A DNA stretch of 64,000 nt from Tieghemiomyces parasiticus (GCA_027575765.1 JANBPT010000009.1:80422-144421); one strand, 5' to 3'. Positions 32,010 through 46,300 are shown, counted from the first letter of the stretch. Notes: a model not told the origin generated them from the sequence alone. Numbers and translations are program-made.

Positions 32010-32497
32010 TTGCGCCCCTTCGCAACGGCCTTTCTCCTCCCTCCCAATCGTAGGGTTAATAACCAACGCGTGTGAGAGAGAGCCACCCACAAACTACTGA
32101 GGCCACGTCAGTGGGCCAGGTAAGACCAGCCGCAGCCGCTTCGACGGCACCTTTTTTTCGTCCATCACCACCACATATCTCCTCGCCAATTAGCAAGCAG
32201 CTTGCACGAGGAAGCATCGATGGCCACACACACACACTACTTTGTAAGGCCTTGCGGATTCACTCACATTGGGGTCACCTAACCGTCTACATCCATCGCT
32301 TATACATATTACTACAGGCCAGCGGTTTTGGCAACCTCAGCGCCTAGCATTATTTCCCATTTCTCCACTCGAGGACCAATTCCTGCATTACTCCCTGTCC
32401 CCCCCATCCCCTCACCTGGAGCACGATTCCCCGTTACCATCCCATTTGACGTTCCCTCCCACAGTAGCCCTTTTAGCGAATCTCTCCTCCTGTAACA

Positions 32498-33060
32498 ATG
32501 TCGGCGCCCCGTGTGCTAATACAGGTCATTCTCACCGGTACACAGATCGTGGGCCGTGCTTTCGTCGAGGCCTATAAGCAAGCCGCTGCCAGTAAGTAGG
32601 AGGCTCATTCGATGAGTGATTATAGTGAAGGCCCGGCTCCCGCCGCGATATTTGTCTCGCTCACCACTTCTAACCTCTGTCTCACTCCTGATCCCCCCCC
32701 TCCTGCGATCCACCATCCCCACCTTCTCTATCTCCCCTCCCTTCCTGATCTACCTCAGATTCAGCCAGTAGACATGCAGCCAACGCAGCTAAATCTTCCG
32801 CCGACGCGGTAACACGGCAGACAGGCCTAACACTTGACGAGGCCAGTCAAATTCTCAACGTGAAAAAGAACGCCTCCGCCGAAGAGTTCATGAAACACTA
32901 CGAAACCATGTTTAAGGCCAATGATCCCAAGTCCGGCGGTTCCTTTTACCTCCAATCGAAGGTGGTGCGCGCCAAGGAGCGTCTAGAACTGGAGCTGGCC
33001 AAGCCTAGCGAGGCTGAGGGGGCCGCACCCAAGGAAGGGTCGGAAGCCCCGCCATCATGA
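32498..33060 (+). CDS. PAM16: Mitochondrial import motor subunit PAM16/TIM16
   Basis: Two exons, 32498-32591 and 32759-33060, encode 131 residues, a typical size. The N-terminus [20 protein letters not shown] with [11 protein letters not shown] is the conserved membrane-anchoring helix of Tim16. The J-like domain follows: [15 protein letters not shown], then [18 protein letters not shown] and [19 protein letters not shown]. The HPD motif of true J proteins is replaced by KAND, as expected, so it cannot stimulate Hsp70 itself. It holds Pam18/Tim14 and regulates mtHsp70 at the TIM23 channel. Two acceptor sites 6 bp apart (AG at 32757-32758 and 32763-32764) both keep the frame and would add or remove two residues. 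The gene faces NDUFAF6 tail to tail. Confidence 0.95.
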
Positions 33061-33337
33061 TCACTATAATGAGGGTAGTGTCTCGCAGAGTGTTCAACCA
33101 TGCCAAATACATGAGCCCGTCCCCAAAATTTTCTGTGCGCCTCATCTCAATTAAAATAACAAATACAGAAACCTAAAAAGTACACCGGAGTTGTATCCTA
33201 AATCCATAGCGTCAGCCTGATCTTCCAAGTGGGATAGGAGGCGGCTTAATGGTTGGCAGACGGGATGGCGTCAAACTGAATTTGACCACGGTTTACTTTT
33301 ACAAAATAATGCCTTATTGGAATATTATGATGTGGTT

Positions 33338-34521
33338 CTACACCCCAAGGTCTCGCTTGGACTGTGCCCGCCACAAGGTAAAGGGCATGGTCCACTCACG
33401 GTGCCGTAGTTTCGGGTTGAAGATGTCAAAATTGGTATTCTCCAGGCGGCGAAGGTAGTGGATACTGGGGATGGACGACAAGAACGGCGTGATGGGGATG
33501 GAAGGGTCAAGTTTCCGTAGGTGGCTCTGGGCTGTTAAGACGTGATCATGTGCCCGTGTGGCGATCTCGAATACGGCGTCGTCGAGCCCAGGTGTCCGGC
33601 CTTGGCGAAACAGATCCTCTTGGGAGACCTTGTGCTGAGGCAGGGAGAGGAGGGTGAGGGGAGGAGGGTGAGTTGCAAACACATTAAAAGTTAGTGAGGG
33701 AGAGGGGACGCAGGATATAGCCCCATGACTTAGGGGTTAGTTCGTCGGTGCGAGGTGGGTGATAAGCGATATAAAATAAGGATGACCTTGAAGGCACTTA
33801 CTCGAGCCAGAGAGTCCTGGGGTAGGTACACCCACCGCTTGGCGGCGTTGGCCGGGGTGGCCCGCAGCAAAGTGGTGATCCCAACGGCCTTGCCCAGGTG
33901 GCTGGCGACGTGGTCGGCCTGGACGTCCTTGATGCCGAGGCATTCCAGCTGGAGGTAGAGCAAGGCGGATGCTGTACTCTCGGCGTAGGCCTCCACTTCG
34001 TCCATAGTGTAGTAAACCGACTGTGTGAGGTTCTTTTCGCGGGCCGTGACCAACTTGCTTAGCCAGTGTGGATTAAGCCGCAACTGTGAGATAGCCTGGC
34101 CGAGGAGCATGGCGATAGGCTGATCCGGAGACGGTTTGCCAGCCGTAATGTCCTTGAGCAGCTGCTTCCAAAACAGTATCTTCATCTGACCGATCGACTC
34201 GTTGGATACCGTGTCACGAATACTGGCCACTTCAATATTGAAGGCCCGGATGGCCCAAACCGCCGACCGCACGACTCCCGCGGGGAAGAATAGTGAAGCG
34301 AGGTAACCGTCGTAGTCCTGACGCCGAGTAAGTCGCTGACAGTACTGGACGGCCTCCGCCGGTGTGAGTCGTTGGGGATTGGAGGGCGCTCCCTGGCCGG
34401 GTTTGCCCTTAGCTAGGGCTTCGCGGGTGTGGTACCTGATCTGGGACCCCGGAGCCGGGTGGGCGGTCCGTGACAGGACCTGCACAGATCGGCGGGCAAT
34501 GGGCAAGCAGAGTAGCGACAT
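33338..34521 (-). CDS. NDUFAF6: Complex I assembly factor NDUFAF6-like (squalene/phytoene synthase fold)
   Basis: Two exons, 34521-33802 and 33634-33338, joined in phase 0 with a GTAAGT donor and CTCAG acceptor; 338 residues, like human NDUFAF6 (333). The N-terminus is rich in R, S and A (ARRSVQVLSRTAHPAP) as in a mitochondrial presequence. The prenyl-synthase-like body shows CQRLTRRQDYDGYLASLFF, AIRAFNIEVASIRDTVSNE, QSVYYTMDEVEAYAESTAS and LGKAVGITTLLRATP, then HKVSQEDLFRQGR in exon 2. The tail TNFDIFNPKLRHREWT matches the NDUFAF6 C-terminus. The Asp-rich catalytic motifs of real squalene/phytoene synthases are not present, consistent with an assembly role. It implies a respiratory complex I, which Saccharomyces lacks. 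Confidence 0.92.
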
Positions 34522-34950
34522 GGTGGGAGCGGAGTCAGGTTCTTATGTAATAGCAGAAAAGGTTGAACTACGGGTATGAGCAATGATAAAGTGGTTAGAG
34601 CAGCACGAATCGTTTGTGATGAGGGAATGGCTGCTTGACTATGAGTCCAGCATCAAGTTGGGACTAGGTCCACACACACACCTAGGGTGGGGTTATGGCT
34701 CAAAAAGTGCTGCTGCGGCTAGTGTGCTCAGTACCTGCCAGGTGTCATTAACTCGAAAGGTAGACGGGAGGGGGGTTCTGGTCGTAACTTCTACTGATGT
34801 GGAACGGTGAAGCTCCCCTGAGGTGCAAATACAATCAGCTTGACCGGCTGTTCGGCACTTGATCATCTACATTCAAACGTTTATTAGACATAGCAGCCCG
34901 CCCCAAGTCACGGCCGGCTTATATGAAGTCGGTAAGACAGGTATTATACG
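34522..34950. other. Intergenic region, 0.43 kb
   Basis: Upstream of NDUFAF6 and downstream of SPP2, both on the minus strand. No motif or gene stands out. Confidence 0.45.
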
Positions 34951-35992
34951 TTACCGCCGAGGACCGTCCTTATGGTAGGGCGCGGGTCGCCGCTTGTCAG
35001 GCAATGTTTCCTTGGGTGGAGGGCGCGCCCCCAGCCCTAACTGATTCGGCCGGGGCTCAATTTTGGGAATGACAGTAGGTTTTCTGACACGGACGAACAT
35101 TTATAGGGAGGGGGGTTATAGTGACAGGTTAGTCAGCAGTAGTTGAGTTGGGGGGATGGGTCCGGAAGCGTTAGCTGACTAGGCTACTATGGATTACAGG
35201 TGTCGCTACCGACCCTGCATACTTACGATTTGCGCAGTCGGCCGATGGACTCGCCATCCTGCCAGCTCATACCACGGAGGAGGCCATCCGCAAAGTCGTC
35301 CTTTGAAAGCACGGAATAGTCGTCGAGGGTGGCCTGTCAGGTAGGGCCCCGTAGGTTATGGTATGAAAAAGCAATCCAAGTTCAAGGTGGGTTAAAAAAA
35401 AAAGAGCTGCGCAATTGGCACATAGCGACGGACTAGTGTAGCTGTTCCCAAGAACCAGCGCGTTGTCTTACAGGCTTCTGGCACTTACCTCTTCTACCGG
35501 GCTTTCGCGAGTCGTCTTGGTCTGAACCTCAGCACTGTCCACCGATATCTGATCCACCATATCATTGGCGGCGCGCCGCCGTCCCATACCAGGGCCGATC
35601 CGCTGTACTTTGGGTAGGGGAATAACGAGCGGGGCGACCTCAGGGGGCTCATCTCTAAGCTCCAGCCGTCCCCGTTCGTCGACTCCTGTGAGGAATGTTA
35701 CGTCTGGGTTAGCTTGCTCGGTCGAAACGACCATCTCGATGTCATCAAATAAGGCTGGTTTACCGGGCTTCAGCGAATTTAGCTTTAGCCGCGGAGCCAC
35801 CAGTGCGTTACTGGCCGAGGCCAGGCCAAAAGAGATCTTGGGTCGAGGCGCATCCGCTAGCGGGGCATCAGGCGACGACCCTGCCGCCGATGGCGTCTCA
35901 TGAGAAGCAGCAGCATCCGGGGCCTTTGGAACTACGGCCGTTCCGACACTGAACTTGAGGACCTTGGACGGGTTCTGCTTGAACTTCTTCAT
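34951..35992 (-). CDS. SPP2: Spliceosome G-patch protein SPP2/GPKOW family
   Basis: Three exons, 35992-35489, 35333-35227 and 35083-34951, all in phase, for 247 residues. The ATG at 35992 begins MKKFKQNPSKVLKFSVG. The N-terminal two-thirds is disordered but carries a short KISFGLASAS-like segment common in Spp2. Exon 2 encodes the divergent G-patch LLRGMSWQDGESIGRLRK; exon 3 continues KPTVIPKIEPRPNQLGLGAR, the Spp2/GPKOW hallmark. Spp2 binds the DEAH helicase Prp2 through this G-patch and stimulates it when the activated spliceosome is remodelled before the first catalytic step. There are no KOW domains, so it is the short fungal Spp2 form rather than the longer animal GPKOW. The SxW in place of GxGW in the G-patch (GMSW) is a mild departure. 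Confidence 0.85.
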
Positions 35993-36595
35993 GTATAGGG
36001 ACGACGGGGGACGGGACGATTGCGAAATAGAGTGGAAAAATGGGGTACTCGAAACGGCAAGTGCATTGAGGCAGATGTAATAAATTGACTGGCGGGATGT
36101 GCATGCGAGGAAAAAATGGTGTTGTGATGTGGTTGACAGACGAGGTCCAATGATAGCGACAATGCCCATGAAGGCAAACCTTGCAGCTGTGGCGCAGCAG
36201 CATAGTAATATATGTCCTGAGGTTTTTAGAAGCCTACCGACCCACTACCCGATCAAACCGGACAGCTATATGGCCAAGTGGCCGCTTGCAAAGAAGTGCG
36301 AGCTTAAATAAATAAACAATTCATTAGCATAGCAATATGGGGATACACCTTGAACATAAGGAGCCCCAGTTGGGCTTAACAATTTATACTACGATTACTG
36401 TTCACATGAAAAGGAGTGGGTGGAATATGATCGGCATAGGATAGTGTGGCAGGACTAAATGTAAGGCAAAAGAAACGGAGAATACGAGAGGATGAAAACG
36501 GCCATTCTATAGGGGAAAAAAAGAACTAATGGCCCGAAAAAGGATGGACGGCACGAACTCGTGATAGTCTAGACCACCTTCGCAGCTGGCGGTAA
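35993..36595. other. Intergenic region, 0.6 kb
   Basis: 5' side of SPP2 and 3' side of the UBE2E gene. AT-rich with A-tracts near 36300 and 36510. No gene is supported. Confidence 0.45.
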
Positions 36596-38380
<1,785 letters not shown>

Positions 38381-39942
38381 GGGGCTAGATAACAGGCAAA
38401 TGGATACGTAGAGGCGAGTCCAAAGGTGATTGTTGGCAATGAGAGGGAGGCTAAGGGTTAAAGGTAGAAGCCGGTCAAGAGTCAGGCACCTAGCGGCATG
38501 GGCGTGAGTATTAGGGTATAGTTGCGTAGAGGTAGCGACGAGGGGCGGCGGAATGAATGTAACATAAAGAGAAGGGAACGTAAGGCAAGCGGACTAGGTA
38601 CACATGGGCCAGGTTTATAAATGGGTAGAAAGTCAAAAACAGCCTACAGAGTGCTAACTAGTGAGCGCAACAAGAGGCGTGGGTGCGCGTGCGCTCAAGC
38701 GTGCCGAAAATCGCCCCGCCCCGCCTCCTGCAAAATCGCCCCGCTTTCCTCGGCTCTCTCCGCAGCGCGTAAGGTAAGCCCTAGTCCCACCCAGTGCAAA
38801 CGGTCGTAAGGTAAACAATAAAAAAAATAACACACACAACGAGCGGGGGGTGGTACTAGATCGGCAACACAACGGCCTATGATGAGCGTCGTCTACCCCA
38901 CCGTCGCGTCCCTGTCCTCACCATCCCTTCCACAGTCGGAGACCGCCTTCAGAGCTGACCATCATTGGCCTCAAGCCAACCTTTTCGGTTCTAGCGGGGA
39001 AGCCAGGCCAAGTGAGAAGGCCTCCCATCGGCTGGTAGGAGTGACAGGCTGCATCCCAAGCCGTTCGTGCCAACTCCTAATATGGACCAGTTGGGGAAGG
39101 CGGGAGTCGAACTGTAAGGCCCATCACCTCCTTAATAAGACGAACCTTGGCCGGCCACCCTAGAACAACAGTAGGCGGGCTGCGACGGTATGACTGTTCA
39201 AGTAGGGAGGATTGCGTGACATGACGAGGGGGCGAGTGGCCACAGAGGGCTGCCACCTGGCTGGTGAATTCAACTTGTGCCTTGCTGAAGGGTCTAGGGC
39301 AGATACCGGTTAGCCCTTCACAACAATACTAGAGCCGATTCTCAGCCCGCTGCAGTAAGGCTGAATGTACAGGAGTGGCAGGTTTGGGCTCAGGGGACGA
39401 GCTGACATTGCGGGTCCACTGAAATAGCAATGGACTGGGTCTGACGGGCGACGGAGGGACTACTACAAACTGTGCCGCAGGGGTGGCCAGTGAGCACCCC
39501 CTCCCGAGCCCTGCGGTATCTTGAACGGATACCCCAAAATCACGTGATTAGTAGCTGTTGGCCATTAATGAGGATAAAAAGAAAAAAAAAACTTACCAGT
39601 GTGGCGGCTCGAAAAAGTACCCTAGTCTAGACAAAAACGGCCCAGCGAGTGACTAGAAGCAAAGTGTAATGTCCTAGACAGTGGGCAGAACGAAGTCAGC
39701 TGCTCGATGCACCCTAGTTCACAACTGGCCGGCCCCATGCTACCCCATTGATACGCCTCATTGTCCCTTCATTGTCGCATCTCTGCCCCTTCCGGTCGTC
39801 TAACCCTCCGTACTGGAATCCTCTCGTTGAGCTAAGCGCCAACTACTGACCAAATTCTCGGGTCGCAGTCTCCCACCTTTCGTCCTGACGTTTCCCTGAC
39901 CATATTCGGATTCCCCTCTCCCCAGCCGGCACTTCAGTCGCC
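38381..39942. other. Intergenic region between divergent genes, 1.56 kb
   Basis: Between the UBE2E gene (minus) and SDA1 (plus). It contains a duplicated AAAATCGCCCCGC segment at about 38705 and 38732, an A-rich run near 39577, and a 12-bp palindrome centred on CACGTG at 39538-39549. No coding exon with family resemblance was found. Confidence 0.45.
39540..39547. promoter_or_regulatory. TCACGTGA palindrome (bHLH E-box) upstream of SDA1
   Basis: The 8-bp core sits inside the 12-bp perfect palindrome AATCACGTGATT, about 400 bp upstream of the SDA1 start. Candidate binding site of a Cbf1/USF-type bHLH factor. Confidence 0.35.
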
Positions 39943-42900
39943 ATGGTCCGCCGCCAGCGCGCAGCGCTGCTGCCCAACAACCTCCCACAGCTCCAAAATC
40001 TTATAAAGCGTGACCCGCTGTCCTACAAGGAGGAGTTCCTGCAGCAATGGAAGCATTTTGAGTCGTCCCTGGACTTGCTGCGTCTCAAGCCTGAGGAGGA
40101 AGCCAAACACTTTGGCGAATTGGTCATGTTTTTGGCCCAGGTGTGCCACTGCTACCGGACTGAATGCGCGTCGTTTCCCGATAGGATCATCGACGTACTA
40201 CAAACCCACTACGGTGTACTCCACACGGATGTCCGGCGGACCCTTGTCCAGTGTCTGATCCTTCTCCGCAACAAGGATGTAATCCCTAGTAACAAGTAAG
40301 TCTAATGCACCATAGACGGCTTTTGAAGAAGAACCAAAGGGGGAGGTAGGTAATTGTCACCCCCCCCCCTGGGTCCAACGCGGAACAAACTGATCAACCC
40401 CTCGATTTCCTAAGGTTCTAACACCGTGTCCTCGTTCTGTGCCTTATCCTCCTGGCCCTAAGGACTCTCACCCTCTTCTTTACCCTGTTCCGGTGCCATG
40501 ACAAGGTCCTTCGCGAGCGGCTGTACGAACACATCGTCTCTGACATTCGTACAGCCAACGCCAAGAGTGTCAACAACCGCCTCAACAAAGAGCTACAGAA
40601 CTTCATGTACGGTATGATTATGAAGATCGAGAACCACCCGGGCCAGGCCATCGCCGTCTCGGCTACTACCAAAGTGAGTGGTGGCGGAGACAGCTCGGTA
40701 GCTGCCAAGCGCAGCTTGGATGTGTGTATCGAGTTGTACCGTAAGAACGTCTGGAACGACAGTAAGACAGTCAACATCGTAGCGGAGGCTTGTTTCTCGT
40801 CCAGTGCCAAGATCATGGCCACCGCTGTCCGGTTCTTCCTGGGCTCCGACGACCCCAATCACGCTACGCCGGAATCGGACGACGAAGCCGGGCCTAAACC
40901 CGATATTCAAAAGATGCAGCACAGCGCCCAGGTCAACAAGAAGCGGAAATCAAAGGCCCGTGCCTACGACAAGGCCCTCAACTCTCTGCGCAAGGTAAGA
41001 ATGGTTACCCCGGGACTAATCGGTTGCTGAGAAGCTTACCCGCTCCAAGCAACTCCCCTCCCTGAAATCGATCTATTAACCCGACATTTCGCCCATTATC
41101 ACTATACGATCTGGAATCTTCACGCCTCTCGATACACCTTATAGCGCGACAGCAAGTCTCACACGGTCGAGTCCTCCAACTTCTCGGCAATTCACCTCCT
41201 GAACGATCCACAGGGTTTCGCCGAGAAGCTCTACTCGCGGCTCAATCGTAGCGGGAACTACAAGCACACGACGGTAGAAAGGTTCGAAGTGCGCCTGATG
41301 GTGATGAAGCTCATCAGCCGCGTGATTGGCACCCACCAGCTGATGCTCCTCCCGTTCTATCAGTACCTCGTCAAGTACCTGAAACCCACCCAGATTGATG
41401 TGACCCAGGTGATGGCCCTCCTCGCCCAGGCCTGTCACCCCCTCCTCCCGCCCGATGAGATTGAGCCCGTCATTATGGCGATAGCCAACCAGTTCGTCAC
41501 TGATAACTGCTCCCCGGAAGTCATGGCCGCCGGTATGAACACCATCCGCGCGGTCTGCGCCCGCTGTCCGCTGGCCATGACGGGCGACCTGCTAGTCGAC
41601 CTGACAGAGTTTAGGGGCCACCGTGACAAGGGTGTGAGCATGGCCGCCCGGTCGCTCATTACGCTTTTCCGCGAAGTCAACCCTGAGCTACTCAAGCGCA
41701 AGGACCGCGGTAAGGCGGCCACCCAGCGACTGATCGCCGGACAGCATGTTACCCTTAAGTACGGTGAAACCAATGTGCAGACCAGTATCGACGGTGCTGA
41801 CCTCCTACGGGCCGCTGAAGCGGGTGGTGACGGCGAGAATGACGATGATGCCGCCTGGGAGGTCGCTAGTGCGGCCGGATCCGATGATAGTGACGGCTGG
41901 GTTAATATGCAGCACAGCGACCGCGAAGACGAACTCAGTGCCGCTGGCAGTGACGACGACGGTGATATCGTCTTATCCGGTGATGAAGTCGAATGGGAGG
42001 TGGCTAGCGATGCTGGATCCGGTATGCTTACGGACGGGGACGAAGCCGACGGCGACAAGACCACTGAGGCCAGTATACCCATGGAAATGACCAAGGTGAG
42101 TATCAGGATTGGATAAGCTTACTGTAACGCTATAGCGCCCGCCTGCTGATGAGAGCCATCCTATGGAGCTCTCCTTTTGTTTTCATCCGATTAATCAATC
42201 TGAACCATACACACCCCTCCTCCCACGTTTTTGCTCTTCGCCACTCACCCCCGTGTCTCCCACGCACACCCCCATCAGATCCTCACGCCACAGGACTTTG
42301 TTCGCATCAACGAACTCCGCCTACAACGTGAAGCCGAGAGGGCGGTGGAAGGCACTGTCCGCCCGAAACCCGTGCCGGCGAAACGAATGGTCAACGGAAA
42401 GCTCAAGGCTATGCCCGAGACCCAGTCTCTCACGCAAACCAAGGCTCCAGCCGACCTGGAACGTGTTGTCGACGAATCAGAGATTATCGGCCGATTCCGC
42501 AAGAAGCTCAAGTCCACTTACGAGGAGCGCCTAGCTTCGATCGAAGCTGGTCGTGAGGATCGTGCCAAATACAAGTCGTCGAAGGGTCGACAGACCGAGG
42601 GCGCCAGTACAACCAACGAGGTAAGTGGCAGTGGCTTTTTGTTTTTATCCTTCTCCTTTACTGGTGATCGACGACATCATAAGTAAGGATGGCCCTTTCG
42701 TCGTCAAACGGCGGCCACCGGATATATTCCATATTCTCGATATATGTAAATGCTTAACACCTCCCTGATTTCTCCTTTTGGGTGGGTGTTATTTATTTAT
42801 TTTTAAAAAAAACTAACAAATATTCAACTCTTCGCATCCCATACACTTCCCCTCCCTCGCCCCTCCGCCTTTGCGCGCCTACAGAAAAAGAAGCGCAACA

Positions 42901-43019
42901 AGGCCTATTCCATGTTTATTCATAAGAAGGAAGGTCTGATGAAGCGGAGAATTTCACTCAAGGACAAGCAGCGTCAGCTGCGTGCCCATATCACCAAGCA
43001 GAAGCGTCGTGGCAAATAA
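39943..43019 (+). CDS. SDA1: SDA1 ribosome biogenesis/60S export protein
   Basis: Five exons, in phase: 39943-40295, 40463-40994, 41145-42095, 42279-42620 and 42885-43019, for 770 residues, as in yeast Sda1 (767). The N-terminus [20 protein letters not shown] and [20 protein letters not shown] are strong SDA1 landmarks, followed by [76 protein letters not shown] and [12 protein letters not shown]. Residues ~435-500 are very acidic, then [14 protein letters not shown]. The last exon is basic ([17 protein letters not shown], ending KQKRRGK), matching the family C-terminus. Sda1 acts in the nucleolus and nucleoplasm in assembly and export of 60S precursors and is needed at Start. A C-run lies in intron 1. 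Confidence 0.95.
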
Positions 43020-43390
43020 TCTTCTCTAACGCTGGTTGCATGATTTCTTTACTTTCTAAAGAATATATATATCGAGCTCCAACGTTTCCATTCCTCACCG
43101 CTTGATGCGGTTCTCACACACGTGTCATTAAAGGACCCGTTTTTTTCCTGGTCAAACGTGTTACCCCAATTATACACCAACGTGGCTCAGATGGTCTCTA
43201 TTTACGTTTGTCCTTGGCATCAACTGAAGTCTTCAACCGATTGGTTTTAAGGGGCCATATTGTATTGAATGAGAAATTTTTGCAATGGCAGGAGGGAGGG
43301 GGAGGGAAGAGAGAATGATGATGGTACAGAAAGATGGCGGGCTGGGGAGGGGAAAGAAACAACATGGCACAAGGTTGGCAGTCCACCACT
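43020..43390. other. Intergenic region between convergent genes, 0.37 kb
   Basis: 3' flanks of SDA1 and RPO41. A G-rich stretch at about 43290-43307 could form a G-quadruplex on the plus strand; the RPO41 transcript would carry the C-rich complement. No gene seen. Confidence 0.45.
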
Positions 43391-46300
43391 TTAATGGAAG
43401 AAGTAATTGCTCTCGGCCACTTCCTTGATGTTAAAATCGCCCTTGGCGGGCAACGGGGGGAACACAATGGGGGTAAAGTCCAATGGTACGATCCGCCGGG
43501 CCTTGTGCGCCGCGGCATCCGCCTTGGATTTGCGCCCCGACTTGGTCTTCACCGTCAGGTTATCGTCCCATGCCACGGTATCCTCACCCTCCTCCATTGC
43601 GGAGGAGAGTAAGTCGTCTTCGCCCAAGCCATGCTCGGCCGATAATTTAAGGTTGCGGCCGCCCACCTTGGACTTATTATGGGTCTTACGAGGCTTGGTG
43701 GTTTCCGGAGTCGTGGCGTCGACGGTGGCCAGGGCCTCGTAGAGGTACTCGTCGTCCTCCATCGAAATGGAATCCACCGGGTACGAAGCGTCGCTGCTGT
43801 CGCTATCGAGTTCTTCGAGCATATCGCTTAACGTACGCGGAGGAGTCGCGGATGGGTCGACGCCGGTATGTCCCTCTGTCGCCGCCGCCGCCTCTGCGGC
43901 CGCCGCCGCCAACCGGGCCTTGGCGGCGGCACGTTTACCGCCGGGCCGTACCGTGGGTATCATATGTGATCCGTAGCGGGTCTGGAACTCCTGGTGGAGG
44001 TTCTCGAGGATAGGTTGGCTGTGCAGGGCGATAAACTGATCCCGGAGGATAATGTTCATGGTGTCCACGTCGCAGGCGTGGGTCCAGTAACTGTCGTGTA
44101 CCGACGCGAAGGTCAACCCTTGTTTGGCGCACTCAAGGGCCGACAGCATCATATGGCAGGCATCGAGGGAGTGAATGAAATTGGGCGGGAAGGCCGTGCG
44201 CTGCTTGCGCGAGTTGACCGGTGCGGCGTTGTTGGTGTCGGCAATCTGGACGGTCTGCAGTTGGGTGCGAATGGTCCGGAGGGCCACGTTGCGGTAGGGT
44301 TGGACCACCGTGAGGTTAAGGGGCGTGGTCCAGATCACCGAGTTCATGTTCTCGCGCGCCAGCTTGGACTGATCGCTCTTGTTGAGCGCGGCCAGACTCG
44401 GCGTCGTGGCACTGCCATCCCCGGTCGTTCCGGGCTTGGCTGCCGCCTTAGCCTTCAGTTCCTGCGCCAGCACCGTGAGAAACCCTACATCGACGCTGCT
44501 GGAAATGAGCCGCGCGGCCTCGTTCAGCCAGTCTTGGATCTGCTGGGCGCAGTGGAAGATCTCACCGAGGGACCGGAAGACCTGGCGGGCGAGGTACGAG
44601 CTGCAGCGGTACACCTGGTCTTCGGCCAGGCCGTCTACCTCGCGCAGTCGGCGGTAGATTTGCTCGCGGGCGCCAATAAACGTCACACCGTACACGTTGG
44701 TCATGACCGTTTGTTTGATTACCTTGCGGTTGATCCGACCCAATAGGAGCACAGCCTGAGGGACCCCCTCGGCGGCATCCTGTGCGACCCGCTCCTTTAC
44801 GAGATCCAGAACCCCGCTGTACACGTCCTGGGGCGCGTCGGAGGGGATGAGGTTGACCTGCTGGGCGCCCCGACGATCGCAGCCCAGGGCGGCGTAGTGC
44901 TGGAGCCCGTTGCAGGTTCCGTCCTGGTGCACCGGGAGGTGGCTCACGTAGGCCGACGGGTCGGGACACTGGGAGGCCTGGTGCAGGTCCATACAGGTGG
45001 CCAGGCACTGCCAGGGATCTTCGGCCTGCAGCCACCAGCGTGAGCCGTCCAGGGGGTTGAGCGCCGAATCAGCAATGTCGTCGGCGTGGTCGATGGCGAA
45101 CTGCTCGCGGTCGTCGAACGAGTGCTTGTCGTATCCGTACAGGTTAGCCAGCTGGATGCGCAGCCAGCGCAGGCCCCGGGGGCCGAGCGGCCGGCCCTTG
45201 TCGAAGTGCATAAGACCGCGGCACAGGTCGCTGCCTAGATGGTTAAAGTGTGGCGGGATCGGGTACGCCCGTCCGCGGAAGTCCAGGTTGTGTGGGAAGT
45301 AGAACGGGTAGTCGAGGAAGGCGCGTGCAATCTCCACCTTGTAGTTTGCACTGCACCGCAGGGAGTGGTTGTTGGAGATGGCGATCTGCACAGCGCGGCG
45401 GCGACGCTGGTAGTCGATGCGGGCCTTGGCGTCAGTGTCGTAGTTGGCCGGTTTTTCGGGGAGGGCCAGGTCCAGGTGGGCTGGTGGCAGGTCGGCCATG
45501 CCCTCGCCCGAGTTCCAAACCTTGGCCACTACATCAAACAGCCGTCGGTTGATGGCCCACCGTGTGCCGCCCAACGTGTCCAGGCTGGCGTGGATAGTGT
45601 CGAGGCGGCCGTCGCGCGAGGCCTGCTTGAGGTACCGTAGTTCGTCGGGGGTGTTGCGCAAGCGCACCGAAAGCGACCGCAGGGTGAGGTAGCCGCCCGA
45701 GTCATGGGCCAACCAAGGCCTCGGGGGCACGATCATCGGGAGGGTACTGGGACTGTACTTCTCCTGGACCTCCTCGCGGCTCAGGATCTCCAAAGTCTCC
45801 TTAGCCAGCCGGACGACACCAAGGCGCCGGCCGTTGTCGAACGTGTAAGCGTGGTAGAATGCGGCCACGGGGGTGGTGACGGGCCGATCAGTGCCCGGGT
45901 CTACCCGTTGGGACGGCAGGCGGGCTGTGTCGAGGATAAACGACAAAAGCAGGGTACCGACGCGCACCTTGACGCTCTCGGGCCAGCAGGGCTGCCAGGA
46001 GGTCTGGACCTGGTCCGTCTCGATCTTCTGCATGGCCCGTCGGACCGCCATGTCCAGCATCTTACCCGATGATGACAGGTAGCTGGTAGCCATGTACTTG
46101 GGGACCAGGTGGGCATGGTCTTTTTTACGAAATTGGATGGCATTGTACTCAGCCTCTAGGCGGTCACCAATGTGGTGGACTGTGCTGGCCAGTGGGACAT
46201 GGCCCACGGTTCCACGATGGCTGCGGACGGCGTAGGCCTCCAGGAGGCCCAAAATGGCAATCAGAGCGGCCTTGCGCGGGGTCACAGCTTTGAGGAACGG

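Larger units (their letters stand above)
31805..32497. other. Intergenic region with PAM16 promoter, 0.7 kb
   Basis: 3' flank of the RalGAP gene (AATAAA at 31850) and upstream region of PAM16. A TCACGTGA palindrome lies at 32002. The last 150 bp are pyrimidine-rich, as is usual before fungal start sites. Short (CA) repeat at about 32228. Confidence 0.5.

Noticed and set aside
33185..33337. Third exon for NDUFAF6 using a GTGAGT at about 33398
   Set aside because: The unspliced frame already gives the conserved C-terminal tail and stops at the expected length.
38700..38750. Duplicated AAAATCGCCCCGC segment as a possible repeat array
   Set aside because: Only two short copies are present, with no further units or spacer regularity.
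39085..39140. tRNA-like T-arm text (minus strand GTTCGACTCCCGCC) near 39100
   Set aside because: The flanking bases do not form a T-stem or acceptor stem, and no D-arm or anticodon arm fits upstream.
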